Shown here piece by piece: positions 22,088 to 32,924 of a DNA stretch of 64,000 nucleotides (position 1 is its first letter; each line of letters starts with the position of its first letter). The notes below the pieces were generated by a model. It saw only the letters and a program-made list of their open reading frames with translations, was not told the DNA's origin and made no database searches. Where the stretch lies: the NCBI GenBank assembly GCA_021229015.1, contig CM037780.1, forward strand, positions 62,181,323-62,245,322, read 5' to 3'. The DNA comes from Solen grandis (taxonomy: Eukaryota; Mollusca; Bivalvia; Adapedonta; Solenidae). The translations under genes and the position numbers were made by a program.

Positions 22088-22735
22088 ATATCAAGATGCA
22101 GAAAATGGAAATTCATATAACAATAATAACTGGGCTAGTCAAATAAAAGAAATACTTGATTGCATTGGTCTCGGTAATATCTGGCAAACCCAAACTCATT
22201 CAGACATATGTTTCACGGTTATTAAACAGAGAATAATTGATAATTACAAACAAAAAATTAAGACGACTATCCTCATATTGTTCATTTAAAAATAATTTCG
22301 AAATGGAAAAGTATTTAAGTAATATTACTGCTACTAAATTTAGAACAGCACTGACACGATTCAAATTATCCTCTCATGATTTAGAGATAGAAACAGGTAG
22401 ATACTTCAATATCGCATTGGAAGACCGAAAATGCACGCAATGCACCATGAACGTAACAGAAACTGAATATCATTTCCTGCTTGTGTGTTCGAAATATAGG
22501 GACTTGAGAAAACAATACATGAAACAATATTTTTGCCATTGGCCGACGATACATAAATTTGTCTCACTTCTTACATGTAATAATATGAATGTCATAAAAA
22601 ACACTGCCAAATTTATTTACTATGCTTATCAAATTCGTGATAAAAAATAATATTCATATTTATATCATTCAATTATTTTTTGGTATATTTGTATACAAAT
22701 TATGTCAATAAAGTTATGTTATGTTATGTTATGTT
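22088..22735 (+). pseudogene. 5'-truncated LINE, C-terminal end with (TATGT)n tail
   Basis: Frames read NNWASQIKEILDCIGLGNIW, a frameshift, then FRTALTRFKLSSHDLEIETGRYF and CTQCTMNVTETEYHFLLVC, the C-terminal zinc finger. The stop is at 22650. The 3' end AATAAAG runs into GTTATGTTATGTTATG repeats, the usual way such LINEs end. It is related to, but diverged from, 48353-50531. Confidence 0.8.
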
Positions 22736-23790
22736 AATACTAATACCAAGACTTCAGTGAAGGTTATATAGATACATATACGTGTACATGTATATGGCTG
22801 TATCTGTTTATAAAATCCGATGGCCGACCATAATTGAATCTAGCAGACAGGTAGATCGATTTAAGTTTCTTTTTGTAATTTGTAAGCCTACATCAAGTGA
22901 AAACCATCATGTTCTTAATGATAGTTGTATGGGCTGAATAAAAGGGGTGCCAAAATCTTTAACTGGATGATTGGGGATCACCATAGGGGATCAAACCTTA
23001 CTATTAATATTTCCGTCGTGGCTTCCTTTGGAGACGAAAAATAAAACTACAAGATATGTACATGCCTGTTTAAAAAAAGTTACGACAGTACAGAACAGCT
23101 CTGTTTTGTACAGTCACAAATATGATTGGTAGATGAAAACCTATTCAAGAGACACCAATCTGTAAGCAATGTAGCCAGATTCGGGTGAATGGGTAGTACG
23201 TACAACTGGAACAACTCCCAGCCAGTCTCAAGGCGCATTTGACGTCAGATCTGCCAAAGAAGCTAGGCTTCGATTGGCTGCATCCCTTCAATTTTCAACA
23301 ATGTAACTTAAAATCAAAACTCAATTAATTCTAGAGTAAATTTATGGTTGTGGAATTAGCTCGATTGGTAAGGACGTCGTCTAGTTTGTTTTTTTGTTGG
23401 TTTTTTTTTGTTTTTTTTGCAAGGGGTCATGAGCTCTGTTCCAGACCGTTTTTTAATACTTATTTTTTATTCTTGGGTAATATACATGTAATTAGAAATG
23501 TTTTTATTCTAGTTTTTATACATCCATTATTTTGCGTTTGTTAATTTGTATTTGGTTCCTTTTGATTTAAATAATTGACCACATGACCCTCATATTCAGT
23601 CACAAAAAAAAAGAAAAAATCGACCTCCCTATATATAAACAATTTAAAGAGATGTCGATTTTATAATATGAGGGTCCTGCGCATAGACAGGTTCGGTTAC
23701 AAGGTCAAAACAGTAGATATGAGAGGGTGCCAATATGTTTAATGTAAGACGTCAATAGAAACATTAATCTTTTCTTGTTTAAGTCTCAAA
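22736..23790. other. intronic sequence with one tRNA-like patch
   Basis: TTAGCTCGATTGGTAAGG at 23358 resembles a tRNA A-box region, but the B box is not recognisable and a T-rich run follows. Otherwise nothing is supported. Confidence 0.35.
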
Positions 23791-24000
23791 TGTTGTTGTT
23801 GTTGCATTGGGGTTTACCGTCGCTGCGATAGTATTTCAATCATACAGCGACGTCCAGCTAATTACAGGTGGAGGAAGACCCCGAGTACACAGAGGTACCC
23901 GGGTAGAACCACCGACCTACCGCAAGCCAGCTGGAAGGCTTCCTCACATGAAAAATCCGAAGTCCCTATCGGTATTCGAACCCACAGCGGTGAGGGGTTA
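23791..24000 (-). repeat. tRNA-derived SINE, CAA-tail family, 5'-truncated
   Basis: Minus strand: B-box GTGGGTTCGAATACC, body TGTGAGGAAGCCTTCCAGCT, tail (CAA)n at 23791-23805. It is a close relative of 59911-60184, but the first part of the tRNA-like head is missing. Confidence 0.85.
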
Positions 24001-24065
24001 GTCTCAAATAACTGTAGTGTCTCTAGTCGAATCTGTATGTCACAACTCAGAAAGTACTTTAGGGA

Positions 24066-24525
24066 TTGAGTTTATACTTTATGCAATGGTCAAACTTTAC
24101 TTAACAAGAACAATAACTCTGCCTTGCTTCATCTCTATTACTTACTTGTATTGTGAAATTATGCTTTTCTAGAACATATTTTAAAAATTATCGAAGGCAT
24201 TGATATCAATCAGGGTGTGAGGTGACAAAGAACAATAATTTTATCTTGTTCCGTTTTCTTGCCTTTCTATTAAAATTATTGCAGCAAATTCAAGAAGTAT
24301 TAAAGGTATTGAGAGAATCAAAACTAAGAATCACTATTCCTTATCCATTTTTTTTTTTGATTTGACAGAGACCATGATCCATAATCTATCTTACTTGCTT
24401 TTTAAATATGATTTAACTTCCCTTATTTTTTACATGCATACCACAAAATAATTAAAGGGATTGTCTTTATTATTCACACATTTTAACTTTTGCTTATGAC
24501 AGTGCTCTTAGTGCTTTGATTACTT
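24066..24525 (-). mobile_element. internally deleted relative of the 51.7-54.0 kb hAT region
   Basis: 24070-24150 matches the reverse complement of about 53915-53985 (TTTATACTTTAT, GGTCAAACTTTACT, AAGAACAATAACTCT, CTCTATTACTTA). 24230-24520 matches the reverse complement of about 51745-52050 (TTATCTTGT, CTATTAAAATTATT, GAGACCATGA, ATTCACACATTTTAACTTT, AGTGCTTTGAT). The hAT reading frame between those two blocks is absent here. Confidence 0.55.
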
Positions 24526-24529
24526 TAAG

Positions 24530-25335
24530 GGCAGATAACCGTTGTATTAATCATATTATCTTAATGTCATCTTTTTTATACTCCTCTGGATTTTAGGAAG
24601 TTTAAGATGCAGGACTTTATTTCGCGAATACACAATGATCGAGTGCATGAAACAATAAAGGAGCAATTTCCTATTCTCATTGAGAACAAGAGAGTAGCGG
24701 TTTGACAAGTCTAATGTTCACTTTACATTGGCGATGTTTTATTTTATCATTTCGTAATGTGTTGTTGTTTTTTTGTCTGATGTTAAGAAGCTGTCTGTGA
24801 AATAAACACAGTTTGATGAAATGAAATACAAGTAATATATATTGTATGGCTTTCGCGAATTGAGCTTGATTAACCTGCACACTATACATGAGTGCGCGCA
24901 TGCTCATGTCTTGTAACATGGCCAAATGTAGGATGTAAACTACAGAAAACTACTCGGGCCGTGTTACAATGTATGTTGTATTATAATCAAAATGAAAATG
25001 TGGGATATTCATGATTGACCAAAGGTCACCAAGCCGCATATAATCAAATAATTCCTCCTCCTCCTCATCATCATCATTGTCATCAAACACCATCATTCAC
25101 GAACAACAAAGTTATAAATATGGACATTTTTGAATTATTTTTTTTTTACTTTTACCAACATTCATCTCAATAATAAATGTATATCATTTAAAGGAATAGA
25201 GTTTTGACAATATGCATCTATATTATATGTACATAATTGTAAGTTAGGCACTAATAAGTCTAAGTAATTGGGCTGACAAAAGAAAGGACAACTCGAAGAC
25301 AAGACAATAAGACAGACTTGATTATATTTTTAAAT
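24530..25335. other. intronic sequence, nothing recognised
   Basis: AT-rich, with a CTC/ATC trinucleotide patch near 25048-25080. No element or exon is supported. Confidence 0.4.
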
Positions 25336-25339
25336 AATT

Positions 25340-27190
25340 ATACTGGAGTCACGTCCGTCGGTCTGCCTGTCGGTCGGTCCTTATATAGACGAAATTTGTC
25401 CGCCCTATACCTCAGCTACCTTTCGTCGGATTTTGATCAATCTTAACAAGACTGATAAGTACCAAGCTTAGTTGCGCATATCATCGTCATGTTAATATGA
25501 TTCGCTTGATTTTAAGTGAGTTCTGGTCCTTTGTTATATTTCTCAAATATATTTAGTCAGCGTTATTTTTCAGCTACCTTTGGTCGGACTTTAATTAACT
25601 TCACAGTATAAATAAGTACCAGCCTAATTGCACATATCGTTTGCATGTCACCATTTCTTAATTTGAAATGAGTTATGACCCTTTGTTATATTCCGTAAAA
25701 GTATTTTGTCCGCGCTATTTCCCGGCTACCTTTGATCGGATTTTGATTTAAGTTCACAACATTAATGAATACCAAACCTAGTTGCGTATATCATTGGTAC
25801 ATCTTTATCGGCTGGATTTTAAATGAGATATGGCCCTTTGTCATATCAATTTGATATACAGTTGTATTTTGTCCACGAAATATCTTGGTCTCCAATGGTA
25901 TGATTTTGAATTTATAAGTACACAGTGGTTTTTGTTATATTTATTGAATTTATTTTGTCCACACTATATCTTGGATTCCAATGACTTTCATGGCAACAAT
26001 AAGTACCAGGCCAAGTTGCGCATATCGTTGGCACGTCTTCATCTGCTGGATTTATATAATTTATGAGCCTTTGCTATATTTTTTAACTTCCCCATATTAA
26101 AAAGCACAGATACTTTTTGTGCATATCGTTGGCACATAATGACCGGCTTGATTCTATTTGAATTACAGCCCTTTGTTATTTTTATTGAAGGTATTATTCC
26201 ACAGTATTCTTTTCATTTAACATCACAACAGTTATAAATACCAAGCCTACTTGCTCATATTGTAGGTATGTCATGCTTGCTTCGTTTTTCAGTGAATTAT
26301 GCCAACCCCCTCTTGCCATGTTCTTAAATACATTGTATATATTTATCTGCTTTATTCGGCGTAGCTGTATAATTTCGATTTCAACTCGCATCTTAAACCA
26401 ATCAAATGTACGCTAACAGCGGTAAATAATTCTAAGCTGAATAAAAGGACTCCTGTTATTTATTGGTTAACGCATCGTTATGGACTATAAAATTACTGTA
26501 AATAAGGGGTGCAGCTTGTATATATCATTCAGCTTGGTGTTATTACTTTTCTTTTTGATGTAAACATGAAAGTGATTTCAGTAAGTTAAATACAATCCTT
26601 TTCCATCACTTGAGGAATGCTACTTTGTGAAAATGATTTAAAACAACAAAAAAGAATCCACCGTGTTATGACATGAAACCCCTTAATTACTATGTATATT
26701 GAATTCTTCCAGCCTGCCGAGATGCTCTCATTGAAAATTAATTCGCCAAAACCAAACAACTAATAACGCTTTTATATCATAATTGTCATATGCAATAATG
26801 ATATGAACAAATATCAAACAAGCCTATTTACAGATATAATTTTTTGTATTACCGTCTATAAATAAGTATATTTTATAGAAAAAATACTGAACTATTTCTA
26901 GAGCGTACTAAATTTGTTGTGCGTCGGTCTTTCGCGTGCTTTTCCTGGGAATGTTCTAGAAGACTGGAAATCTCGTTTTTCTTTCATCCTACGCCGAATA
27001 TCTTTTTTAAAGATATTTCTTGTTTTTCAGCTACTACTGGTCAGATTTTGATATTACTTACTTACTTACTTATGCGTTCCATTGAGATTTTGATATAACT
27101 TCACAGCATTTAAAAGTACCAACGTTAGTTCCACATATCCTTGGCATGTCATGATCAGCTTAAATTCTTATTCCCTGATATTTTTGTCAG
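25340..27190 (+). repeat. decayed ~155-160-bp tandem array
   Basis: It begins ACGTCCGTCGGTCTGCCTGT and repeats CAGCTACCTTTGGTCGGA, AATAAGTACCA, GTTGCGCATATC and GACCCTTTGTTATATT. Units start at about 25413, 25571, 25733 and 25886, then decay. The array resumes at 27025 after the 670-bp element. Confidence 0.75.
26355..27024 (+). mobile_element. 670-bp dispersed repeat, copy 1
   Basis: Nearly identical to 50896-51563. Both start TTCGGCGTAGCTGTATAATT and end CTACGCCGAATATC, TTTTTTAAAGATATTTCTTG. The inverted (T)TCGGCGTAG / CTACGCCGAA near both ends suggests a TIR element with a short palindromic extension on the right. It has no coding capacity. Confidence 0.85.
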
Positions 27191-27650
27191 CGATACATGA
27201 ACAAGTGAATCAGAGCTCCACCTTGTTTTGGTGTGTTTTTCTTTTTATCCTTCAACTTTATTAAGACTGTCTGACATGGTAACAGTAACTGTGACAAAGC
27301 GGTATCTGGTGGTATTCATCATCTTCAATGATATCACTTTTTACTTTATAATTTTGAACAAAACAATATCCCCATTTCCATAATTAAAGATAATCTCAAA
27401 ACAACACATGCCACGCCAGCAACTCTCTGAACATTACTGTTGAGTTGATACTGTCAATCTAATAAAAACTGAGTTGCGCTCGTGATCTGGGGTTTCAGTG
27501 GTCTAATATTGTGAAATTTTGGTTACGTGGTTAAGTAGAGTGGTTAAGAACATACTGGTCTAATGGAGGCACCCAAGATTCTTATTTTTAATCCCACCGG
27601 ATTTTCTTTACGCCACGGCGCTGCGAATAAGTACGTGGTTTAACCATTGA

Positions 27651-27653
<3 letters not shown>

Positions 27654-27681
<28 letters not shown>
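27654..27681. repeat. (GA)n microsatellite
   Basis: An uninterrupted AG/GA run 58 bp from gene B exon 1, in intron 1. Confidence 0.9.
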
Positions 27682-27684
<3 letters not shown>

Positions 27685-27739
27685 TCATGTGACAAACAAT
27701 AAATCAGTTTTAGTTTTCAAGGTAAATCGACACGCCTAC

Positions 27740-27809
27740 CTTCTGCCAGAAAGCCAGACATCTGGACACACCAGATGACAGTTAACACAATATTTCTCGA
27801 AACGCCCAT
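27740..27809 (-). CDS. IgSF gene B, exon 1 (signal peptide)
   Basis: The minus-strand ATG at 27809 opens 23 codons plus one base: MGVSRN, a hydrophobic segment IVLTVIWCVQMSGFLA, then Glu, ending at a donor AAG|GTAGGC (GT at 27739-27738). The n-region and h-region are typical of a secretion signal. The exon ends in phase 1, exactly what exon 2 (15251-15436) needs. The intervening 12.3-kb intron is packed with transposons. No other signal-bearing, phase-1 exon was seen nearer to exon 2, which supports the assignment, but linkage over this distance is inferred. The sequence from 27810 rightwards is the presumed 5' UTR and promoter. Confidence 0.65.
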
Positions 27810-27982
27810 GACGGAAGAAAAATCCTGCTTCTCGCTCCCGTAGCTGAATAAGCTCTGATGAGGTTGCTGATCTCAACCACACTTAAACTTTCAACATCCC
27901 CATTATGTACTGTTCTAGAGTCTTTGTTGTTTGATTACGCATACATATATACGAGTTGGACAGTCAGATATATGCCAACATA

Positions 27983-28255
27983 TACAGTGTAACCTCCGAA
28001 ATCCGGACCCTCCAAAATCCGGAAACTTCTAAAATCCGGACGATTTTCTTGGTCCCAAAATTTCCCCTTCTGTTTATATGTAAATGTTTTGGCTATAAAT
28101 ATGTATGTGATATTTTATGCCAATAAAATTATATTCTGTTAAAAAAAATAATAATACCTCTGAATTCCGGAACCTCTAAATTCTGAATTCCGTACAATAA
28201 TTTTGTAAATATTGGGTTATATCAACGCTATTTCACCTCTGAAATCCGAACAGTG
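27983..28255 (+). mobile_element. pogo/Tigger-like MITE
   Basis: It starts TACAGTGTAACCTCCGAAAT and contains three clustered AAATCCGGA boxes, with two more TCCGGA/TCCGAA boxes near the right end. The TACAGTGTAACC start is shared with the reverse end of 35262-35492. The class is inferred from the terminal sequence only. Confidence 0.5.
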
Positions 28256-28526
28256 CTACTAGATTGACAGGTAATCAGACAAAACTGTATGCCCTGCGGC
28301 AATTTACCCCCTAATTTTCTCCCTAATTGGTTGTTTATTAATCAGCGGCGATCGTTATATTGAAACGCGTTAGAATCACAATTTGACTATTATTTTGACA
28401 AGCGTTAAGAATCACATATTTGCGCCTCCAAGTTTGCGCTGGCGAATACATAGGTATGGAACGCCACAGCTGTTTTATGTTCGGCAGTGATGTTTAGAAG
28501 GGTCCATATAGCATTTAGAGGGATCG

Positions 28527-29060
28527 TGTTATCATCATGTGGGGTTTAATATCATCATGTGAGGTTGTAATATCATCATGTGAGGTTGTAATATCATCAT
28601 GTAAGGTTGTAATATTATCATATGGAATTGTAATGTCATTGTGTGAGGTTATAAAGACATCATACATGGTTGTTAAGTCATTGTATGGGGCTTTAATATC
28701 ATTATGTGGGGTTGATTTGCCATTTTGGGTGGTGCAGTTGTCCTTCTGTGATGTCCACTTGGTGTGCTGTGTGGTGCAGTTGTCATTCTGTTACGTCCAC
28801 TTGACTTGCTGTGTGGTGCAGTTGTCCTTCCGTGATGTCCACTTGACTTTCTGTGTGGTGCAGTTGTCCTTCTGTTATCTCCACTTGACTTGCTGTGTGG
28901 TGCAGTTGTCATTCTGTTACGTCCACTTGACTTGCTGTGTGGTGCAGTTGTCCTTCGTGATGTCCACTTGACTTGCTGTGTGGTGCAGTTGTCCTGTTAT
29001 CTTCACTTGACTTGCTGTGTGGTGCAGTTGTCCTTCTGTTATGTCCACTTTACATTGTGA
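28527..29060 (+). repeat. two minisatellites in the left arm
   Basis: 28527-28710 is a run of ~21-bp units (GAGGTTGTAATATCATCATG type). 28732-29060 has about eight ~42-bp units starting GTGCAGTTGTCCTTCTG and containing GTCCACTTGACTTGCTGTG. The inverse units reappear in the right arm at about 31870-32230. Confidence 0.9.
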
Positions 29061-29344
29061 TTGGCTGATTAGTATTACATCCTGTTCATTAATATGTGGA
29101 CATGTACAGGAAGTATGCTGTGATGTTGTTCTCTCCTATATGGTTCATTCGGCACATGTACTGTTCGGATGAAGTGTGAAATGTTGCGCATTGACGACAC
29201 CGATTTGGTAATTTCCTTATTTTCATTTCTTTCATGTTGGATGTTAAGGGATACACCCAAATTTTAAGATTCTTTTGTGTTAGACAATATACAAACTTGT
29301 ATATATGCCAACTTTTGAAGTTGCAAAAACTCACATTCTATTTT

Positions 29345-30125
29345 TTTTAAATTCTCAATAAAAATGAAGTTTTAGTTAAAAAATGTAAACATGTTATGTT
29401 TTTATTATATTTTTACATTTTAAGATTTTTCTTTTACATCAGTGGATTTCATCTGAAGAGATAAAAAATAAACCATGAGCCTTGGCGAGCGTTTTATATT
29501 TTCTAAGCCAAGCAGGATAAACTTATCTTTATTCAACACTTACTTAGTATTCTATTTATCCTATTATTTCAAAGCAGAGCAAAAAATGTTTACTATGATA
29601 GCTGTGTCAGATCTTCGTAAGTATGCAACAGTTCTTGGTGGTCTCTCATTATATTAAGCAACAGCAATCAATCAATCATTTTTTTTTTTTCAACTCTTTT
29701 CTGTTTTAATTCGTTTACTAGGTTTAAATTTTCCTTCGGTACTGGCTTGCTTCTTTTTCTCTTTTTCAACATTTATATATTCAACTCTAAGTTTCTCGTT
29801 TATGACATCTACGCTTGTAAGAAGCCGATGGTGGGTCACAGATTTTCTGTTTGGTTTCTTTTTTGTTGGAAAGTTTGCAACAGGTGGGATGAAAAATTAT
29901 TCAACTTTCGTTTCAATTCTTTCATCTTGCTCAGTGTCTTTCTTTGTTGATTTCCATTCACTTGCAATACTTTTTACTAATTACAGTTCTGTCATGTTGT
30001 AAAATGCAATCAGGAGATATTTTCTTTATTTTTTCAGATGAAATCCACTGATGTAGGAAAATTCTTAAATGCAAATCATAGTTGTTTGCTTTTTTAATAA
30101 AACTGCATTTTTATTGAGAATTTGC
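29345..30125. mobile_element. ~780-bp element with ~110-bp TIRs, nested in the foldback
   Basis: The left terminus AAATTCTCAATAAAAATG continues to ACATCAGTGGATTTCATCTG. The right terminus is its inverted relative (CAGATGAAATCCACTGATGT, then CATTTTTATTGAGAATTTGC). Interior frames are short and unrecognised. Confidence 0.7.
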
Positions 30126-30130
30126 ATAAA

Positions 30131-31595
30131 AACACTGGTGTAGCTTCCTATAGGCACAGTAGGCACATGCCTACACATTTTTTTCAAAGATTAAAAATAA
30201 AAACAGCCCGGACAGGCGAAATAGTGGTCAAACATTTAGTAAGAATCTGTGCTATGGTATCAAAGTGTTTTCGAATAATTATAAACAATATTATGTTTAT
30301 ATGTAACGTAATGTTTTTCAATAATGAGTGAGTTGGAAAAAACGTGTTTTTGTTTGAACAGTTATCAAAATTTTAAATTATTGAAAATAAAGAAAATTAG
30401 TCTTCCAGTTCAGTAAACTGGCAAAACTACAAACTATATTATCTCAAAAATGAAATGACATTAACTGCAGACATAATTGACACGCAGTCAATATTCATGG
30501 CGCGTGATGCGTAAATTATTTACCAATACTATGACAATACCGCTGTAAGGTACATGTAAAGTCTTTGAATTATGTATATTATGGCTACACCATTCTTATC
30601 AGACACATCTTCGGATTACTTAGGTAATAATAAATCTGCTTTACGGTAATTTGATTTTATGAGGCAAAATGCATAAATGTACTTTTCTCCTCTGGGTGTT
30701 TAAGGGTACATATTTTATAAATGACAGACCTAAAACAAGTTAATAATTTTGCTTGAAACTTGTATATTGCCTTTCAGACATCAGTTTTTTCTAATGCAAA
30801 TGCACACAACTATATGTTCTACTTATGTAATATTTATGCATCGATATGACGATGCTTAAGAGCGTTAATTATGTGTTTCCTGTTTTAAATTTTTGGGAAG
30901 GATGTCGATAGGGACATAGGTTTCACTGTATGATTAATACATAGAGGAAATGTGTTTGTTTTGAGTGAAAATGGAAAATATCTCATCGAGAAGTGATTCA
31001 ATTTAATATATTCAAGAGTGCGTAGCGCGCGCGAAAATGTTAAGATTGTACATGTATCACCTCGAGATGAGATGTATTCCATATTCACTCAAAACAAATG
31101 TTCTTTTTATTTTATGTTTACTGCTGCTACATATCCATGTACATACCCTTTATATGTAAAAAGGTAGTCCCGGCAGATCTACATCACACACATTGTGAGA
31201 TATAGATTTAATCTCACTGATAAAACATAGTATTTCAACAGTAAGCATTAAATAAAAACTCTAATGTCAGTCACATGTGTAAATCAAACACACACACGTA
31301 ACAATAATTATTACAAATTCATGATATTAGGTGCTTACATATGACAGATCTAGATGCACTTTTGTTCTCAGAGCATTATGAGTGAGAGTCATGAGTGTAA
31401 AGGCTACTTATGAGTATTTAATAATTACACATGTACTTGAAATTCCACATAAAATGGGTATATTCCTATTAAAAAGAAAGCCTGAAAACCAATCAGATTG
31501 TTCCCACGGCCATGCAAATATCCAAAGTCCCCCGACAGATCCTCCGCGGTAGGAAAACCTACCTACACTTTTAGTGAATCCAAGCTACGCCCCTG
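30131..31595. mobile_element. hAT-like non-autonomous element, nested in the foldback
   Basis: The left end CACTGGTGTAGCTTCCTA and the right end (reverse complement CAGGGGCGTAGCTTGGAT) are imperfect TIRs of hAT type, each followed inward by GTAGGCA/GTAGGTAGG-like sequence. No transposase is visible. The target duplication is unclear. Confidence 0.5.
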
Positions 31596-32573
31596 AAAAA
31601 TACTACTAGAATGTGAGTTTTTGCAACTTCAAAAGTTGGCAAATATACTTGTATATTGTCTAACATGAGGGATCTTAAAATTTGAGTTGTCCTTTAACAT
31701 ACAACGTTAAATAAATGAAAATAGGAAAACAACGAAATAAGGAAATAACGGTAAACCAACTCGATATCGTCAATTCGGAACATTTTGGACTTCATCCGAA
31801 CAGTACATGCCGAATGAACCACATAGTAGAGAACAACATCACAGCATTTAAAAAACTAAATCAATTGAACATCACAAAAGGACAACTGCATCACACAGCA
31901 AGTCAAGTGAACATAATAGAGGGAAAAATGCACCACACAGCAATTAAAGTGGATATAACAGAATGACAACTGCATCACACAGCAAGTCAAGTGGACATCA
32001 CAGAAGGACAACTGCACCACACATTAAGTCAAGTGGACATCACAGAAGGACAACTGCACCACCCAAAATGGCAAATCAACCCCACATGATGATATTACAG
32101 TCCCATATAATTACTTAACAACCATGTATGATGTCTTTATAACCTCACACAATGACATTACAACTCCATATGATAACATTACAACCTCACATGATGATAT
32201 TACAACTCCATATGATGATAACACAATCCCTCAAAATGCTATATGGACCCATCTAAACATCAATACCGAACATAAGACAGCTGTGGCGTTCCATACATAG
32301 GCAATTAGATGGTGACACATTGTAAATGATTAAGGTGGTGATAAGTAGATTAGTTGATTTTTTTTTTGCAACAATCAACTTTAAAAGTTTAAGTGTAATT
32401 GCGGTATTGTTAGAAGTGTAATTAATTAGGCTTCATCGGACAATGTGTTGATTTTCGTGAGTAGCAAAAATTAAAGTTGAAAGAAAGAAAAAGACAAATA
32501 ATGCTCGGAATCAACATTAGCATAACCGTTTAGCAAAAAAAAAAAAAAAGAAAGATACAAATATATATATATA

Positions 32574-32725
32574 GTCAAACTTCGGTGACTCGAACACTGA
32601 AAACTGGAACACCATACATTACTCGGACACATTTCAAGGTCCCGGCAAAATTGTTCTCTACTCTTTATTGTTTGGCCTGGGATGAGTCGAACACTGCTGG
32701 CTGGAACTCTCGAACTAAATTTCCG
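32574..32725 (+). mobile_element. possible MITE with repeated ACTCGAACAC boxes
   Basis: TAGTCAAACTTCGGTGACTC, GAACACTG, ACTCGGACACA and GTCGAACACTGCTGGC recur with spacing like pogo-type terminal boxes. The right boundary was not found. Confidence 0.35.
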
Positions 32726-32784
32726 GCCCCAGGCTTAAAGTGCTATATGTATTTTACACATTACTGTCTAACCAATTAACATCC

Positions 32785-32789
32785 TACAT

Positions 32790-32845
<56 letters not shown>

Positions 32846-32848
32846 TTT
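32785..32848. repeat. (TTTA)n microsatellite
   Basis: About fifteen tetranucleotide units are visible. Confidence 0.95.
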
Positions 32849-32924
32849 CAGTCTCATTTATGTACAAAACAATTAAACAGAGAATCATAAAACATGAAAA
32901 TAGCACATGACCATTCATAATTAA

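Larger units (their letters stand above)
28449..32300. mobile_element. foldback-like element with minisatellite-bearing inverted arms
   Basis: The left arm 28449-29340 and right arm 31607-32300 are inverted copies of one another. Outer ends share TATGGAACGCCACAGCTGT (left, plus; right, minus); inner ends share TAGAATGTGAGTTTTTGCAAC in inverse orientation. Both arms carry the same order of short tandem repeats but in different copy number, so the arms are 892 and 694 bp long. The 2.27 kb between them holds two other TIR elements. No transposase of its own is visible. Confidence 0.75.

Noticed and set aside
23807..24001. Short plus-strand protein starting MGFTVAAIV
   Set aside because: It is the antisense of a SINE; the same peptide recurs at 59898-60149 for the same reason.
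28537..28971. 144-residue Val/Cys-rich protein
   Set aside because: It is the translation of the 21- and 42-bp minisatellites, both multiples of three.
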